Positions 30,466-43,857 are shown, counted from the stretch's first letter. The stretch: 64,000 nucleotides of DNA from Crambe crambe (GCA_963924555.1 OZ004589.1:1116001-1180000), one strand, 5' to 3'. A program made the numbers and translations. The notes: generated from the sequence alone by a model not told the origin.

Positions 30466-33104
30466 TCATAGGTTCTTTTTCGACTTGCTCATCTCTAGAA
30501 AGCGCTCTGAGGAGGTGATTTTGTAGAAGCAGTGAGACATAATAACTTTGAACTAATACAGCGAAACATGTCTAATCAGACCACTGGCCCCCTGCATTGC
30601 AAACTAAGGTACCTAAAACATATTAAGGCCATATATTATTCCTGGCCCTGAATACTCACTTCAGCTGAGTAGCTGATGTCAATGTATTTTCCTAAGTAAA
30701 GCTTGATGTACTCTTGAAAACCTTTCTCCCAGATTTTGGCCAATTGGTTGTCCTGGACTGGAATTGAGACGACAAGTCTCGTGGCATTCTGGAAGTTGGG
30801 CTTTCCATTAGGCAGGACTGTAAAGGAGGGAGGAAAAGAAGAAGGTAAGAGAGAAAGGGAAGGAGGAGAGAAATAGCTACTTTTAGAATCTGTTGATAGC
30901 TCACAATTGAATCCTTCAAATGCAAAAATAGGTAATACTGGCCCTCCAAAGGCCCCCAGGCAGGACATCTGTCGACTTGAGTACAAGGGGTTCTTAGACG
31001 AGGTTGGGTCCCTATGAAGGAGAAGGAGAAGGTAGGGAAGAAAATCTAGTCCAGGATAAAAGATGGCCTATTTTTTCTATGCCCACTTTTTGGTGTTGCA
31101 ACGACCAAAGCCTGTTGTAGTGTTCACTTGATCATTCATTATAACTAGCTAGACTATCTCAACCAAATTTCAAATTTCAAAAATCAGCTCATAGAGAGCT
31201 CTCTGCTAGCTAGTATTTGAATTCTATGCCCACTATTTGGTGTTGCAACAACCAAAACCTGCTAGAGTGTTCACTTGATCACTATAGCAATCTCAATTCT
31301 TCAAATTTCAAAAACCAGCTCATACAGTGGATGATCAGCTCTCTGCTAGCATTTTGGTGAAGAATTGAGAAATAGTGTATCTATTTTACCTTATGCAGTA
31401 GTAGATGTGGTAAGAATTGTTTATCAGACCAAATTCCTCAGTGTATAGCAGATTTTCCTTGCTGTTCTGGAAGTAATTGAGCACACTCCATATGGTGCAA
31501 TTAGCGTTTGCAGGGGCCAATGGCTTGTGGCAAATGTCACTCAGGGTCACAACGACATCAGTCCCATTGCCAAGAGTACCAGTGTATCTAGCATAGTTGA
31601 GGTAGTCTTGCACTTCTAAGAGCTGTGCATGTGATGTGTAGACTATAACTTATGTTAACAATCTCTCTATAACTCATCTCTAAGAGAACTTCATTGTCAA
31701 GAGCTGGTCCAAAAGTCCAATTGCCAGCACCATACACTCCAACAGGTTGGAACTCAAAGGAATATGCATTGGATTTTGGGGTCACTATAATCCGTTGGGA
31801 AGGGGGATAAGGAGGACGAGGAGGTAAAGGGCAGAGGTCAGGTGTTTTGCAATCATCACAGCTGCATCGGTACTGAGGATAACTGGTGTTGCATGGGATG
31901 ATGAAGGTCTCGTTCTTGACATGAGCACCAGGAGGTATGGAGGAAGTGGGGTGATCATAGTGATAATGTATGGGAAAGGGTGAGATATGGTTCTGGATAG
32001 GATTACTGAGATAATTCAACCATTTTGTTGAGCTGCAGCTGTCTGTGCCTCCACACATGAGATCTACCACATTTGTATCACCCTGGGGATATCGCACGTC
32101 TGAACAAGACCGATACAGACTCTTTGCGTACTTGTCAGAGAGATAGAATGCAATGCTAGTGATGGCCATTGTAGCTTTCCCATCTCCATCTGTACAGTCT
32201 TCAGGGGTGGAGTAGAGGGATTGATCAGGGGAACATGTTACAAAACAAAAATGATCAATGAAATTCCTGATGCAAGCGGGACAATGACCGAAGAGTTGTC
32301 GAGGAAATTTCATTTGTGTTGCAAGCTCAACTAGTTGTGAGTAATCACAGCAAGCCAACCCACGCTCAGCTGCTATTCTGGGACAAGTTTCCTTGAGTAA
32401 CTCGACAAATCCTGTTCCGAGGGAATTTATATCCCGGGCAGGATTATTGTCGTAGCAGGGAAGCCTACCACCTGCGATATAGGGACTATCAGCACACATG
32501 CCATACCAAGTACAACGGCCAGACTCCCTGGTGAAGTTATTGAGGTTGCAGGCTGAAGATAGTACCAGTGGGATACAACCCAGAGCCTGTTCAAAGTGCA
32601 ACATCCGTGAAGTATCACAATAAATATAGCTAGTCCTAGCCCATGTGCAGAGTCACCTGATCTTAGTAATTCAGAACTCAAAGTTGAACTAATAGCTAGT
32701 CTTGGAAATGTTGATGTGTCTGCAGAATTATTTGGTGGTGGTGGTTGTCATCAACCAAGGCATACTCTGCACCATATCTCAGCTATAAGCACTATAGTTA
32801 GCTAAATGCTAAAATAAGGACTCATAGCATATATAAATGACCTAGCCAAGATGTAATTCCACTTTGTAATATTTGCAATGTGAGGTTTATGCTTAGTGCC
32901 ATCCAACTATAGAGTGTTTGCATGTATCTTTATATGCCTAGTTGCCAACGGCAGCAATTCGGTGCACAATCTCCATAGAGCATAAAATGATTGGTATGGT
33001 AAAAGACGCCTGGTAAAGGATGCATTACAAACACTCTACTGCTAGCTAGAAAGTGGACTCACCAGGGGCAGCAGACTAAGAAGAAGTTTGAGTGAATACA
33101 TCAT
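30466..33104 (-). CDS. soluble NPC1-like protein, copy C (NTD fused to middle luminal domain)
   Basis: Predicted secreted or luminal sterol-binding protein of 493 residues. Exons: 33063-33104, 31674-32586, 31390-31612, 30905-31011, 30660-30817, 30466-30504; 494 codons, all phases agree. Exon 1 plus the start of exon 2 give the signal peptide MMYSLKLLLSLLPLALG. Exon 2 carries the NPC1 N-terminal domain (CTWYGMC, CCDYSQL, HCPACIRNFIDHFCFVTCSP, CGGTDSC, CSCDDC), with the Gln equivalent to human Q79 kept and the N41 position changed to Pro. After a PLPPRPPYPP hinge, the same exon runs straight into the middle luminal domain (RIIVTPKSNAYSF, GPALDNEVLLE). Later exons complete that domain ([37 protein letters not shown]). 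TM1 and its linker are absent. The protein ends ...SAERFLEMSKSKKNL where full NPC1 would enter TM2. The exon 2 donor is A|gttata, the only one that fits the phase. Confidence 0.88.
31115..31380. repeat. two family A fragments
   Basis: Both carry TGTTCACTTGATCA, AAATTTCAAATTTCAAAAA and CAGCTCTCTGCTAGC. They are separated by a duplicated segment, TCTATGCCCACTATTTGGTG / TCTATGCCCACTTTTTGGTG. They lie in intron 3 of NPC1-like copy C. Confidence 0.6.
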
Positions 33105-33268
33105 TAAATCTTCTGTTCAGCTGGAGAAACTGCGCTGACCTGTGCAACTATCTATGAACGATCTGATAGCCAGCCCTTTTACCTTTGACCCCTTCGGGGA
33201 GGTGACCATATGCACGCACACATAGGGTGCATAGGGTGCGCGTGCATGCTGCTCGAACCTAGTACCTA
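33105..33268. promoter_or_regulatory. upstream region of NPC1-like copy C
   Basis: Holds the putative promoter. The palindromic-element nest begins about 165 bp upstream of the start codon. No TATA box is obvious. Confidence 0.35.
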
Positions 33269-33270
33269 TA

Positions 33271-34366
33271 CTGAGGTTTTCAGGTTGGTTGACACAAAAT
33301 TTGCCAACAGTGCAGAATTAAATTCGTGCTCGCAAACTTTAGGAGCATTGCATTTGTATGACAGTATTTTTGCTCGCTTGAATTTATCTTGCACATGCGC
33401 AAATTCTACTGGTCAACCAACCTGAAAACTTCAGTACAGGGGTTTTCAGGTTGGTTGACCAGTAGAATTTGCACATGTACAAGATAAATTCAAGCGAGCA
33501 CAATATACTGTCATATAAATGCAATGATCTTAAATTTTGCGAGCACGAATTTAATTCTGCACAGTCGGCAAATTTTGTGTCAACCAACCTGAAAACCCCT
33601 GTACACCGATTTGCAGGTCGGTTGTCACAAAAAGGTCGTCAAATTTCACGCATGCGCGTTCGTCTCGATTCAAAACCAATGGAATTCAACACGCATGCGT
33701 GCAAATTGACGACCTTTTCGTGACAACCGACCTGCAAATCGGTGTAGTACGACCTTTTCGTGACAACCGACCTGCAAATCGGTGTAGTACGACCTTTTCG
33801 TGACAACCGACCTGCAAATCGGTGTAGTACGACCTTTTCGTGACAACCGACCTGCAAATCGGTGTAGTACACCGATTTGCAGGTCGGTTGTCACGAAAAG
33901 GTCGTCAATTTGCACGCATGCGTGTTGAATTCCATTGGTTTTGAATCGAGACGAACGCGCATGCGTGAAATTTGACGACCTTTTTGTGACAACCGACCTG
34001 CAAATCGGTGTACTGCAGATTTCACTTGCCTTTGAAAATTGCGTGGGCTACTGCGCATGTTTTGTATTGCAATTTTATACAGTGGTAATGAGGGTCAAAG
34101 GTCATACGCAAAACTCAATTTTCAAACGCAAGTGAAATCTGCAGTACACCCATTTTCACTTCACTTTGAACGTGCTCCGGGAAGCGTATGGTTTGTTTTT
34201 TCAAGGCTGTTTCAATGGGCATCAATGGAACCCACAAAGCATAAGCTTCCCGTGAGATATTTGGAAGGTTATGCTTTGTACGCGCCGTTTAATGTTTATT
34301 GAAACTGCCCGAAAAAACAAACCGTACGCTTCCCGGGGCACGTTCAAAGTGAAGTGAAAATCGGTG
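33271..34366. mobile_element. row of TA-flanked palindromic elements (MITE nest)
   Basis: Full-length palindromes sit end to end, each bounded by a single TA. E1: 33271-33434 (CTGAGGTTTTCAGG...CCTGAAAACTTCAG). E2: 33437-33601 (CAGGGGTTTTCAGG...CCTGAAAACCCCTG). E3: 33604-33744 (CACCGATTTGCAGG...CCTGCAAATCGGTG). Then three 40-bp direct repeats of the E3 right end (33747-33866), E3' in reverse orientation (33870-34010), E4: 34013-34144 (CTGCAGATTTCACTTGC...GCAAGTGAAATCTGCAG) and E5: 34147-34366 (CACCCATTTTCACTTCAC...GTGAAGTGAAAATCGGTG). None codes for protein. TA flanks and inverted ends fit Tc1/mariner-type MITEs. Confidence 0.85.
33747..33866 (+). repeat. 40-bp tandem repeat, 3 copies
   Basis: Each unit starts GTACGACCTTTTCGTGACAA and ends CCGACCTGCAAATCGGTGTA. 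It is the amplified right terminus of palindrome E3. Confidence 0.97.
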
Positions 34367-34377
34367 TACCTATATGC

Positions 34378-35915
34378 TACCGTACTCGCGCGTTATTAGG
34401 CGTATGCGCTTATACAGAGGTTTTAGGGAATCTTGCAAAATGCTGAGTGTGCATTCTCGCGCATGCTCAACTTTCGAGCCTCGAAAATCTCACCGGAGAT
34501 GGTGAATAGCATGCTAATAGGTTAGAACTATACTAGAACAGTCACTAGCTAGCTCTTCAAAGCTTACTTCTCTAAAGTCCTGAACAAATCTGAGCACAAT
34601 TTCAAAAATTCAAGCAGTGCGCATGCGTAGTAGTCCGAGGCCTGACGACCAATTTTTGCAAGATTCACAGGAAGCAAACCACCGCTTAACAGCGAGTATG
34701 CGCCTAACGGCGAGATGGATAATTTAATTTAGGTGGGCATTAATTAGAGTATCGCGTGAAGCTAGCGTGAAGAACCATAGATAGTAGACACGGAACAGGA
34801 TTGGAAACTTAATACTACCATGCGCGTGCTATCCGTGTTTGCCGGGAAATTTTGGCGCGAGATATGAATGCATAGTTACCACATAATATGTAGTTAAGAA
34901 TGAGTTCTGCAAAAGATATCAGAGCGAATATTAGTTTAGTAGCTTAATATTAGCTGGACTAGAGTGTTTCCATGTTGTGCTTTTATAAAATAATAAAATT
35001 TAATATGAGACTAGATCTAGCTAGATAGTATAAATCTATGAGAGATTCAGTATCTCAAGTTTTGAAAGATGAAGAGTTTAGTCTTCCTCTCCAGCCATCT
35101 ATAGATGCCCGTTCTTGTGCAGAGAGCTTTATGGAGTGGATAATGAAACATGATAATCCAAATAAATAATAGAAATGTAATAATAATAACTATTTAACCC
35201 ATAGTTTAACACTGCAATCAAAAAAAACTAACAGCTATGAATCAATATAACATATATCATCCGATAGACAAACTATTATACTACTAAAAGATATCAAACG
35301 CTTGACTTCTAAATTTATATTAGTCCTGTTCTAGTCCCACAAATTGGTAGGCCTATAAAATCTTTAGCAACATATCCTACACCAAAAACAGTTATTACAC
35401 TCTTTATTTCAGTCTATTCCAGTAAGAAACTTTACCTTCCAAAATTCTATAGGATAAAATTGCAAGAAAAACACTTGTACTCGTAGCTCTAGTCCCACAA
35501 AGTCTGTACCTCTCTTCCTCAGAAAATGTATTGCGACAATAGGGCTAAATTTTCTATGGTTACAACGCGGATAGCACGCGCGAAATGTATTAGCTTAATG
35601 GGAGTGACGTCACATGACGTAGGCAGTTTCCAATCCTGTTCCGTGTCTAATATCTATGGAAGAACCAGCAGTAAGTGGCAGTTCTGTGCAGAAACACAGT
35701 TTTAAGTGAGGTAAGCTTAGCAAAGAGTTGCTAAACCAGTAAGAGAACACAAATAAGCCAGAAGAAGCAGAAATAGAGCTTATTATTATTAGGATTAAAC
35801 TATGGGTTAAATAGGAGCGCTTAACAAAGGGTAGTTAGTGCAGCAAGAAAACCAGCGCCTAACAATGAATGTGCGCTTATTAGCGAGATGCGCCTAATAA
35901 CGCGCGAGTACGGTA
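34378..35915. mobile_element. 1.5-kb TIR element with a nested second element
   Basis: The outer ends TACCGTACTCGCGCGTTATT (34378) and AATAACGCGCGAGTACGGTA (to 35915) form inverted repeats of at least 25 bp. Inside, ATANTAGACACGGAACAGGA at about 34782 and TCCTGTTCCGTGTCTAATAT at about 35631 bound a second inverted-repeat element of about 0.86 kb. The inner element carries further inverted CpG-rich blocks (near 34822 and 35567). I see no transposase frame. Confidence 0.75.
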
Positions 35916-36172
35916 GTACATAGCCTCTACTCTATCAATTCACAGATTCTTCGAAAGAAAACTCAAAGTAGCTAATAGCTACAGTAGCCATAGAAACACA
36001 TGGAGTCCAAGACCATAGTTCAATGATAACCACCCAACCATGGTGTGCAGTCATTTTGTAGCTAAAATCTGGAAATCATCACAATCATTAAAATCTAATC
36101 TTTTCCTGTATTTATACAAATATAAAGGTAGTAAGTAGCTAAATAGCTAGTAACACATTTCTTTAAAAATCA
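35916..36172. repeat. 3' flank of NPC1-like copy B, duplicated at 38390-38600
   Basis: TACAGTAGCCATAGAAACAC and nearby sequence (AGTCCAAGACCAT, CCACCCAACCAT, CATTTTGTAGCTAA) recur downstream of copy A. The duplicated unit of the array therefore includes 3' flanking DNA. Confidence 0.75.
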
Positions 36173-37295
36173 TTAGCAGTTAAGTTCAATCACTTCTTTT
36201 CCATCTCTCAGGGAGCACTCTGTGGAGCAGAAGCAGTGAGCCACAATATAATAACACAACTTAAATTTTAGCTAATACAGTGAAACATGTCTAATCAGAC
36301 CACTGGCCCCCTGCATTAAAAACTAAAGTGTCCAAATAGCACCTATTCAAACTATTATTCCTGGCCCTGAACGCCCACTTCAGCTGAGCTGATGTCGATG
36401 TATTTTCCTGAGTAAAGCTTGATGTACTCCTGAAAACCTTTTCCCCAGATTTTGGCCAGTTGGTTGTCCTGGACTGGAATTGAGATGACAAGTCTTGTGG
36501 CATTCTGGAAGTTGGGTTTTCCATTAGGCAGGACTATAAGGGAGAGAGGAAGGAAGGAGGGTGTTGAGGAGTGGAGAGAGAGAAGTGGAACACTCATCTT
36601 ACTTTGAGAATCTGTTAACTCACCATTGAATCTCCTGAATACAACATCAGGGTACACTGCCCCCCCAAAAGCCCCCAGGCAGGACATTTGTTGAAATTCG
36701 TAGAAGGGGTCATTGGATGAAGTTGGGTCCCTAAGAAAGGGAGGATTTCTTAAATGATGGCCTATTTCTACATTTTTTGGTGCTGCAAACAATTTGGTAC
36801 ATTGCATGCAACACCCACCAAAACCTGTTATAGTTTCAATACTGGAATTAGTTTTCAGCTGACATTTCAACCAGAATTACTCTAGCCTTCATCAGCGTTT
36901 GTTATAGTCTATTTGCATTCACTGTGTACTGCTCAATTCTTCTAAGACTAGAGAAAGTTATAGTAGTTATGAGAAAGTTATAGTAGTTATAATGAAGTCT
37001 GTTTTTAATAATTATTATTAATGCGACATTATGAGCAAATATCAGTGAACACAAATAGACTTAGTTAGCTACTTATGGTAAGAGTTGTTTATCATACCGA
37101 ATTGCTCCATACGTAGCAGATTTTCCTTACTGTTCTGGAAGTAATTGAGCACACTCCATATGGTGCAGTTAGTGTTTGCAGGGGCTGATGGTTTGAGGCA
37201 AATGTCCTTCAGGGTCACATTGACGTCAGTCCCATTGTCAAGAGTACCAGTGAATCTAGCATAGTTCAGGTAGTCTTGCACTTCTAAGAGCTGTG

Positions 37296-37327
<32 letters not shown>

Positions 37328-37357
37328 ATTATGTGTGTGCATGCGCATGCGTGTGTG

Positions 37358-37388
<31 letters not shown>

Positions 37389-37841
37389 TGGTATAATTAG
37401 CTATAAAAAGTTTTTTGAAATCTTCCACCAATTTTTCAGTTTCTTCATATCTGCACTGTAAAGATTTACTGCACCATTTTGTCCCAATAGCTAGTCGTGT
37501 TGTGTTGTTGTTGTTTTTTGTTTTTGTTTTTGTTTTGTTTTTGTTTTATTGTTGTTGTTGTTTTAGTGTGTGTGTATTGGGACAATTTAGTGTGCAGCAC
37601 ACACTTTCATTTTTATAGCTCTATCTCTAATAGAAGACAATCTCTCTCACTATAACTCACCTCCAAGAGAACTTCATTGTCAAGAACTGGTCCAAAAGTC
37701 CAATTGACAGCATCATACACTCCATAGGGTTGGACCTTAAAGGAATATGTGTTGGATTTCGGTGTCACTATGATCCAATGGGAAGAAGGATAAAGGGGAT
37801 CAGGTGGTAACGGGCAGAGATCAGGCGGTTTGCAATCAAAA
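36173..37841 (-). pseudogene. NPC1-like copy B, decayed
   Basis: Recognisable pieces: last exon 36173-36217, exon 5 36379-36533, exon 4 36624-36730, exon 3 about 37075-37280, and the 3' part of exon 2 37657-37841. Exon 1 and the whole N-terminal sterol domain are gone, leaving only from CKPPDLCPLPPDP onward. Exon 3 has lost its end: relatives read NNSYHIYHCTR before a gtaaat donor, but here it reads NNSYHK-stop with no proper donor. The exon 5 donor changed from gtgagt to gtgggc. The remaining frames are open, so decay may be recent. Homology upstream of 37841 switches to another copy's intron. Confidence 0.8.
37302..37388. repeat. (TG)n microsatellite in copy B intron
   Basis: Two TG runs around a GTGCATGCGCATGCGTGTG core, at the same intron position where copy A has a much longer (GT)n. 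Confidence 0.9.
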
Positions 37842-38257
37842 GAAGGTAAGGGAGAAAGGGAAGGAGTGGAAAGAGAGAAATACAACTCATTTTACTTTTA
37901 ATAGCTCACCATTGAATCCTTCCAATGCAAAATACTGGCCCTCCAAAAGCCCCCAGGCAGGATATCTGTCGACTTGAGTACAAGGGGTTGTTAGATGAGG
38001 TAGGGTCTATGAAGGAGGAGGAAGAAAATCTAGTCCAAGATCAGATTTAGATTTTGCAGTAGTAGATGTGGTAAGAATTGTTTATCAGACCAAATTCCTC
38101 AGTGTAGCTAGCTATAGCAGATTTTCCTTGCTGTTCTGGAAGTAATTGAGCACATTCCATATGGTGCAATTAATGTTTGCAGGGGCCAATGGCTCGTGGC
38201 AAATGTCACTCAGGGTCACAACGACATCAGTCCCATTGCCAAGAATACCAGTGTATC
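37842..38257 (-). pseudogene. fourth NPC1-like fragment (exons 4 and 3)
   Basis: Carries exon 4 (SSRQISCLGAFGGP, about 37910-38011) and most of exon 3 ([31 protein letters not shown], about 38050-38257). Sequence and intron order match copy C more than A or B. It breaks off at 38257 exactly where a repeat-like GGGGCTGATCCAGG sequence starts, so it is a rearrangement remnant. Confidence 0.75.
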
Positions 38258-38320
38258 CAGGGGCTGATCCAGGTAGGGGCGGGCCTAAGGGACCAGGGCC
38301 CCCCCTTTTCCATAACCGCA
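38258..38320. mobile_element. transposon-end-like fragment
   Basis: CCAGGGGCTGATCCAGGTAG, followed by GGGCGGGCCTAAGGGACCAG and a run of C, resembles the terminal sequence of many animal hAT-type elements (CAGGGGCGGATCCAGG-like). No opposite end was identified. Confidence 0.35.
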
Positions 38321-38608
38321 GTATACATGCGCACTCGCATGCATACATGCTTTGGGTGCGCATGCGTGCATGCTGTACTGAGGAAGTAGCTAATAACTAC
38401 AGTAGCCATAGAAACACACACAGTCTCCAAGACCATTGTTCAATGACAGCCACCCAACCATAGTGTAAAAGATGACTCCATTATGTTTAATAGAGTGACC
38501 CTTAAGGATGCAGTCATTTTGTAGCTAACATCTGGAAATCATCACAAAATCTGTTTATTCAGTATATAAAGGTGGTAAGTAGCTAAATAGTAACAATAAA
38601 GTCATTAA

Positions 38609-41385
<2,777 letters not shown>

Positions 41386-41722
41386 TACTGAAGTCTTCTG
41401 TTCAGCTGCCAGTTTATGCTGTGCAATGATTTATATAGCTGATGGAGAGTCGCACCATAGTCGTGCCATGCTCGTATGATGACGATCTTACGGTCTTACG
41501 ACGATCTTACGATGGATTCATGGGCTTACTGCGGGGCTAGTCTGGCAGACTACCGCGGGGATTTTTATAATTCAGTTATTACGCTAAAGATCGACCCCTA
41601 CGCGACCTCTAGTCTAGTAATGACGCAAGCTTATGTTGCGCATGCGCGCGTGATAGCTATGGGCGTGTCGTATAGTGACCTTCGACCTTCTCTATACCCA
41701 GCAGCTGGCTAGTTTGTGAAAG
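41386..41722. promoter_or_regulatory. divergent promoter region NPC1-like copy A / VMAC-like
   Basis: 337 bp between divergent starts. TGCGCATGCGCGCG at 41637-41650 is an NRF-1-like palindrome about 73 bp upstream of the VMAC-like ATG. A short tandem, CTTACGGTCTTACGACGATC, lies at about 41487-41506. Confidence 0.5.
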
Positions 41723-42235
41723 ATGAGCTTAACCAAACTAAATATAGACGAGGCAAATGCGCATCTCAGACAGCTACATAAGAGGGTCTTTGAGCTGGAA
41801 AACCAGATCCAGATGCAAGCTTTACACGTGGAAGAACTCCAGAATACTAATCTCCACTTGCAACAGCAGCTGAAGAAGACCACAAGAGAACATGCTGAGG
41901 CTTTAAAGGAGAAAGATGGTCTAGTTTCAGAACTGACTCAACGCCTGGAGGAGTCAGAGGAACAAGTTCAGCAACTTCTTGAAGCAGCCCAAGAGAGAGA
42001 TGCTGCTGTTTCAAAGCTGGAGAAGAAAGCTAGATTATTTTATGAAGTAGTCGAACATCGTTCATCTTTATCTTGCATTCTAGCAGTGATGGATGAATTG
42101 AGTGTACAAGATAGTGAAGAAGACGAGAAGGAAGACAAAGAAAGAACAGATAGTAACAGAGGGACCACTGGTGGATCAAACCCAAGAAACAGTCCAGAAA
42201 CTGAAACAGCTGCAAAGCTAGACTCAACAAGTTGA
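41723..42235 (+). CDS. VMAC-like: VMAC-like coiled-coil protein
   Basis: 170 residues, single exon. The N-terminal 105 residues form a continuous heptad-rich coiled coil. EANAHLRQLHKRVFELENQI matches the EANAHLxxVHRRxxELE start of vertebrate VMAC (vimentin-type intermediate filament associated coiled-coil protein). The segment KKARLFYEVVEHRSSLSCIL matches the RAELLQDICRRRPPLAGLL segment. The C-terminus is acidic, then Ser/Thr/Asn-rich and unstructured. The cellular role is poorly known even in vertebrates. Given two aligned conserved blocks and similar length, homology is likely but not certain. Confidence 0.7.
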   Translation: MSLTKLNIDEANAHLRQLHKRVFELENQIQMQALHVEELQNTNLHLQQQLKKTTREHAEALKEKDGLVSELTQRLEESEEQVQQLLEAAQERDAAVSKLEKKARLFYEVVEHRSSLSCILAVMDELSVQDSEEDEKEDKERTDSNRGTTGGSNPRNSPETETAAKLDSTS

Positions 42236-42322
42236 TTGTGAAGTCACTATGGTTATTATTGTACAGCACAAAAACAGTTACAGTTCATTTGTATATCACT
42301 ACTTGAACATGGAGTGGCTAGC

Positions 42323-43717
42323 TCACACCTTCTCATTTCTTTCTGGATAGTCCAAATATGGCTTAGCCCACTCTAAGCCCTCTTCAGTAGTCCCTGCAGT
42401 GCAATAGTTATTAATTGTGACATCACTATTAGATATTCTTTACCAGTAGGGATATATTCACAGCCCAGCCATCCATCATAACCGAGGGAAGCTAAAGACT
42501 TGAAGAAGAAAGGGAAATTAATCTCTCCATTCTCGTTTGGTTCATGCCTGCCAGGAACTTGGCTAATTTGCACATGTCCTGGACGAAAATAAGTACATGA
42601 TCTATAATGACCTACAAGAGCTACCATGTGGGTCACACCAATGTATTCGAAGTTATTTCGAAGAAATACTGTCATATTCCCATCAAGGGTTTGAGCATGA
42701 TATGTATCCTGCATGATATTAAAGATATGCTATAGACTGAAATGGTAATCAGCTAACAACATACGAATTCAATCTTGACATTGTTCTTGCCAACTTTTTT
42801 TATAATCTCTACAGCTGTGTAAGAGGTTAGTTAATGATCTTGGATTGAACCAGGACAGGGAAAAAATGGCTTGCCTTGCTGCTGATGCCGAAGAAAGTAG
42901 TTTTGTATTGTTGAAATGGGTTCAATAAGGAGCATGATCCCATTCTGTGAAGGGAAAAATAATAATAAACTTGGGCCACTTTTCACAGAGCTACAGCTAG
43001 AGCTAGCTATAGCTACCTTGGCACATTCATCAGCTGCATACTTTAAATTTGCAATATACGTTTCTTCCGCTCTTTTTACACTTTCAGGAGCTGATGGATC
43101 CACAGTTCCAGCTAGAGCATGAATCCTGTGAGGGATAACTATTGATAAATCCATGGATCCTCTTGCCATTATCTAGCAATGCAGGTGCAGAGATGGCTCC
43201 AATTACTTTGAACACTGCAATGCTGTAGCACATTCAATGGCTCTGGCAAGAACAGCTTGAAATTCTTCCTCCCTTTGGAATTGTGCAGCTAATCCCATAT
43301 CTCCAGGCTGACTACCTGTTATACTATTACAGTGTTAATAGATATCATCCACTAGAAACAGACTGACCGACCATTCTGGGCACATAAACCAATGACTTCT
43401 ACATTGGCTTCTTCCTTGGCTGCCACCAACTGTTCCTTCGATAGAGCATCCAATATGTCTGCACCCAGCTCCACAGCTTTAAAACCTGAAAGTCACAACC
43501 ATTATTAGTAGCCTAGCTACAGTACAGGGTAGTCTGGCGCGAGCTACAGTAGCTACAGGGCTCTCTGACGATGACAATGCAGTTATTCCTGTTTAGCACA
43601 TCTTAGACTTAGATTTAGGACTTTTATTTTCGATGTACCAGCTAGTGACGCAGCCTTAAATCGTTGCAGAAGTGGTTGATCTTTGAAAAGGAAGCTCAAG
43701 TTCGCTGCTAACTTCAT
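42323..43717 (-). CDS. HYI: putative hydroxypyruvate isomerase
   Basis: TIM-barrel isomerase interconverting hydroxypyruvate and tartronate semialdehyde, 268 residues. Nine small exons: 43639-43717, 43372-43485, 43207-43315, 43017-43125, 42875-42944, 42765-42814, 42639-42708, 42444-42578, 42323-42393; 269 codons with matching phases. Landmarks are MKLAANLSFLF at the start, GFKAVELGADIL, GDMGLAAQFQREEEF, KIHALAGTV, LLIEPIS (catalytic Glu), GHVQISQVPGRHEPNENGEI and GWLGCEYIPTG. Most introns are below 100 bp. The exon 5 donor is GC (CAAG|gcaagc). Length is near the human protein (about 277). It shares a 140-bp divergent promoter with the CHORD-like gene. Confidence 0.94.
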
Positions 43718-43857
43718 GGCTTCTAGAACCACGCCCACTACTAGAGTACTCCATGTGACACTGACACTGCGCATGTTTAGCCTTACGAGCACCTCCCACT
43801 AGCCTATAAAGTACCCCAGCTCTTACTAAAGAGCCACTTTTCTGGCTGGGTTTTAAA
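43718..43857. promoter_or_regulatory. bidirectional promoter HYI / CHORD-like gene
   Basis: 140 bp separate the two start codons. ACTGCGCATGTTTAG at about 43767 is an imperfect NRF-1-like half site. Confidence 0.45.

Noticed and set aside
30636-30659. Stop codon read directly after the middle luminal domain (VSIQGQE-stop) in the NPC1-like genes
   Set aside because: GTGAGT directly follows the conserved SAE in copies A and C and is a strong donor. Splicing to the downstream exon restores homology to the AERSIEDEL stretch of NPC1, so the read-through stop is intronic.
31660-31690. Apparent loss of the exon 2 donor in copy C (GAGATGAGT where copy A has GAGGTGAGT)
   Set aside because: Phase shows neither copy uses that site. 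The conserved A|gttata four bases on is the only donor giving the right frame in all copies.
33747-33866. Second CRISPR-like or satellite array
   Set aside because: It is an amplified transposon terminus with no spacers.
34039-34302. Frames crossing elements E4 and E5
   Set aside because: They run across the boundary between two palindromic elements and have no protein-like features.
43190-43215. Frameshift or stop in HYI exon 3 (CAG TGT TCA AAG TAA)
   Set aside because: An 81-bp intron with donor AA|gtaatt and acceptor ccctcacag restores QCSKIHALAG, matching the family.
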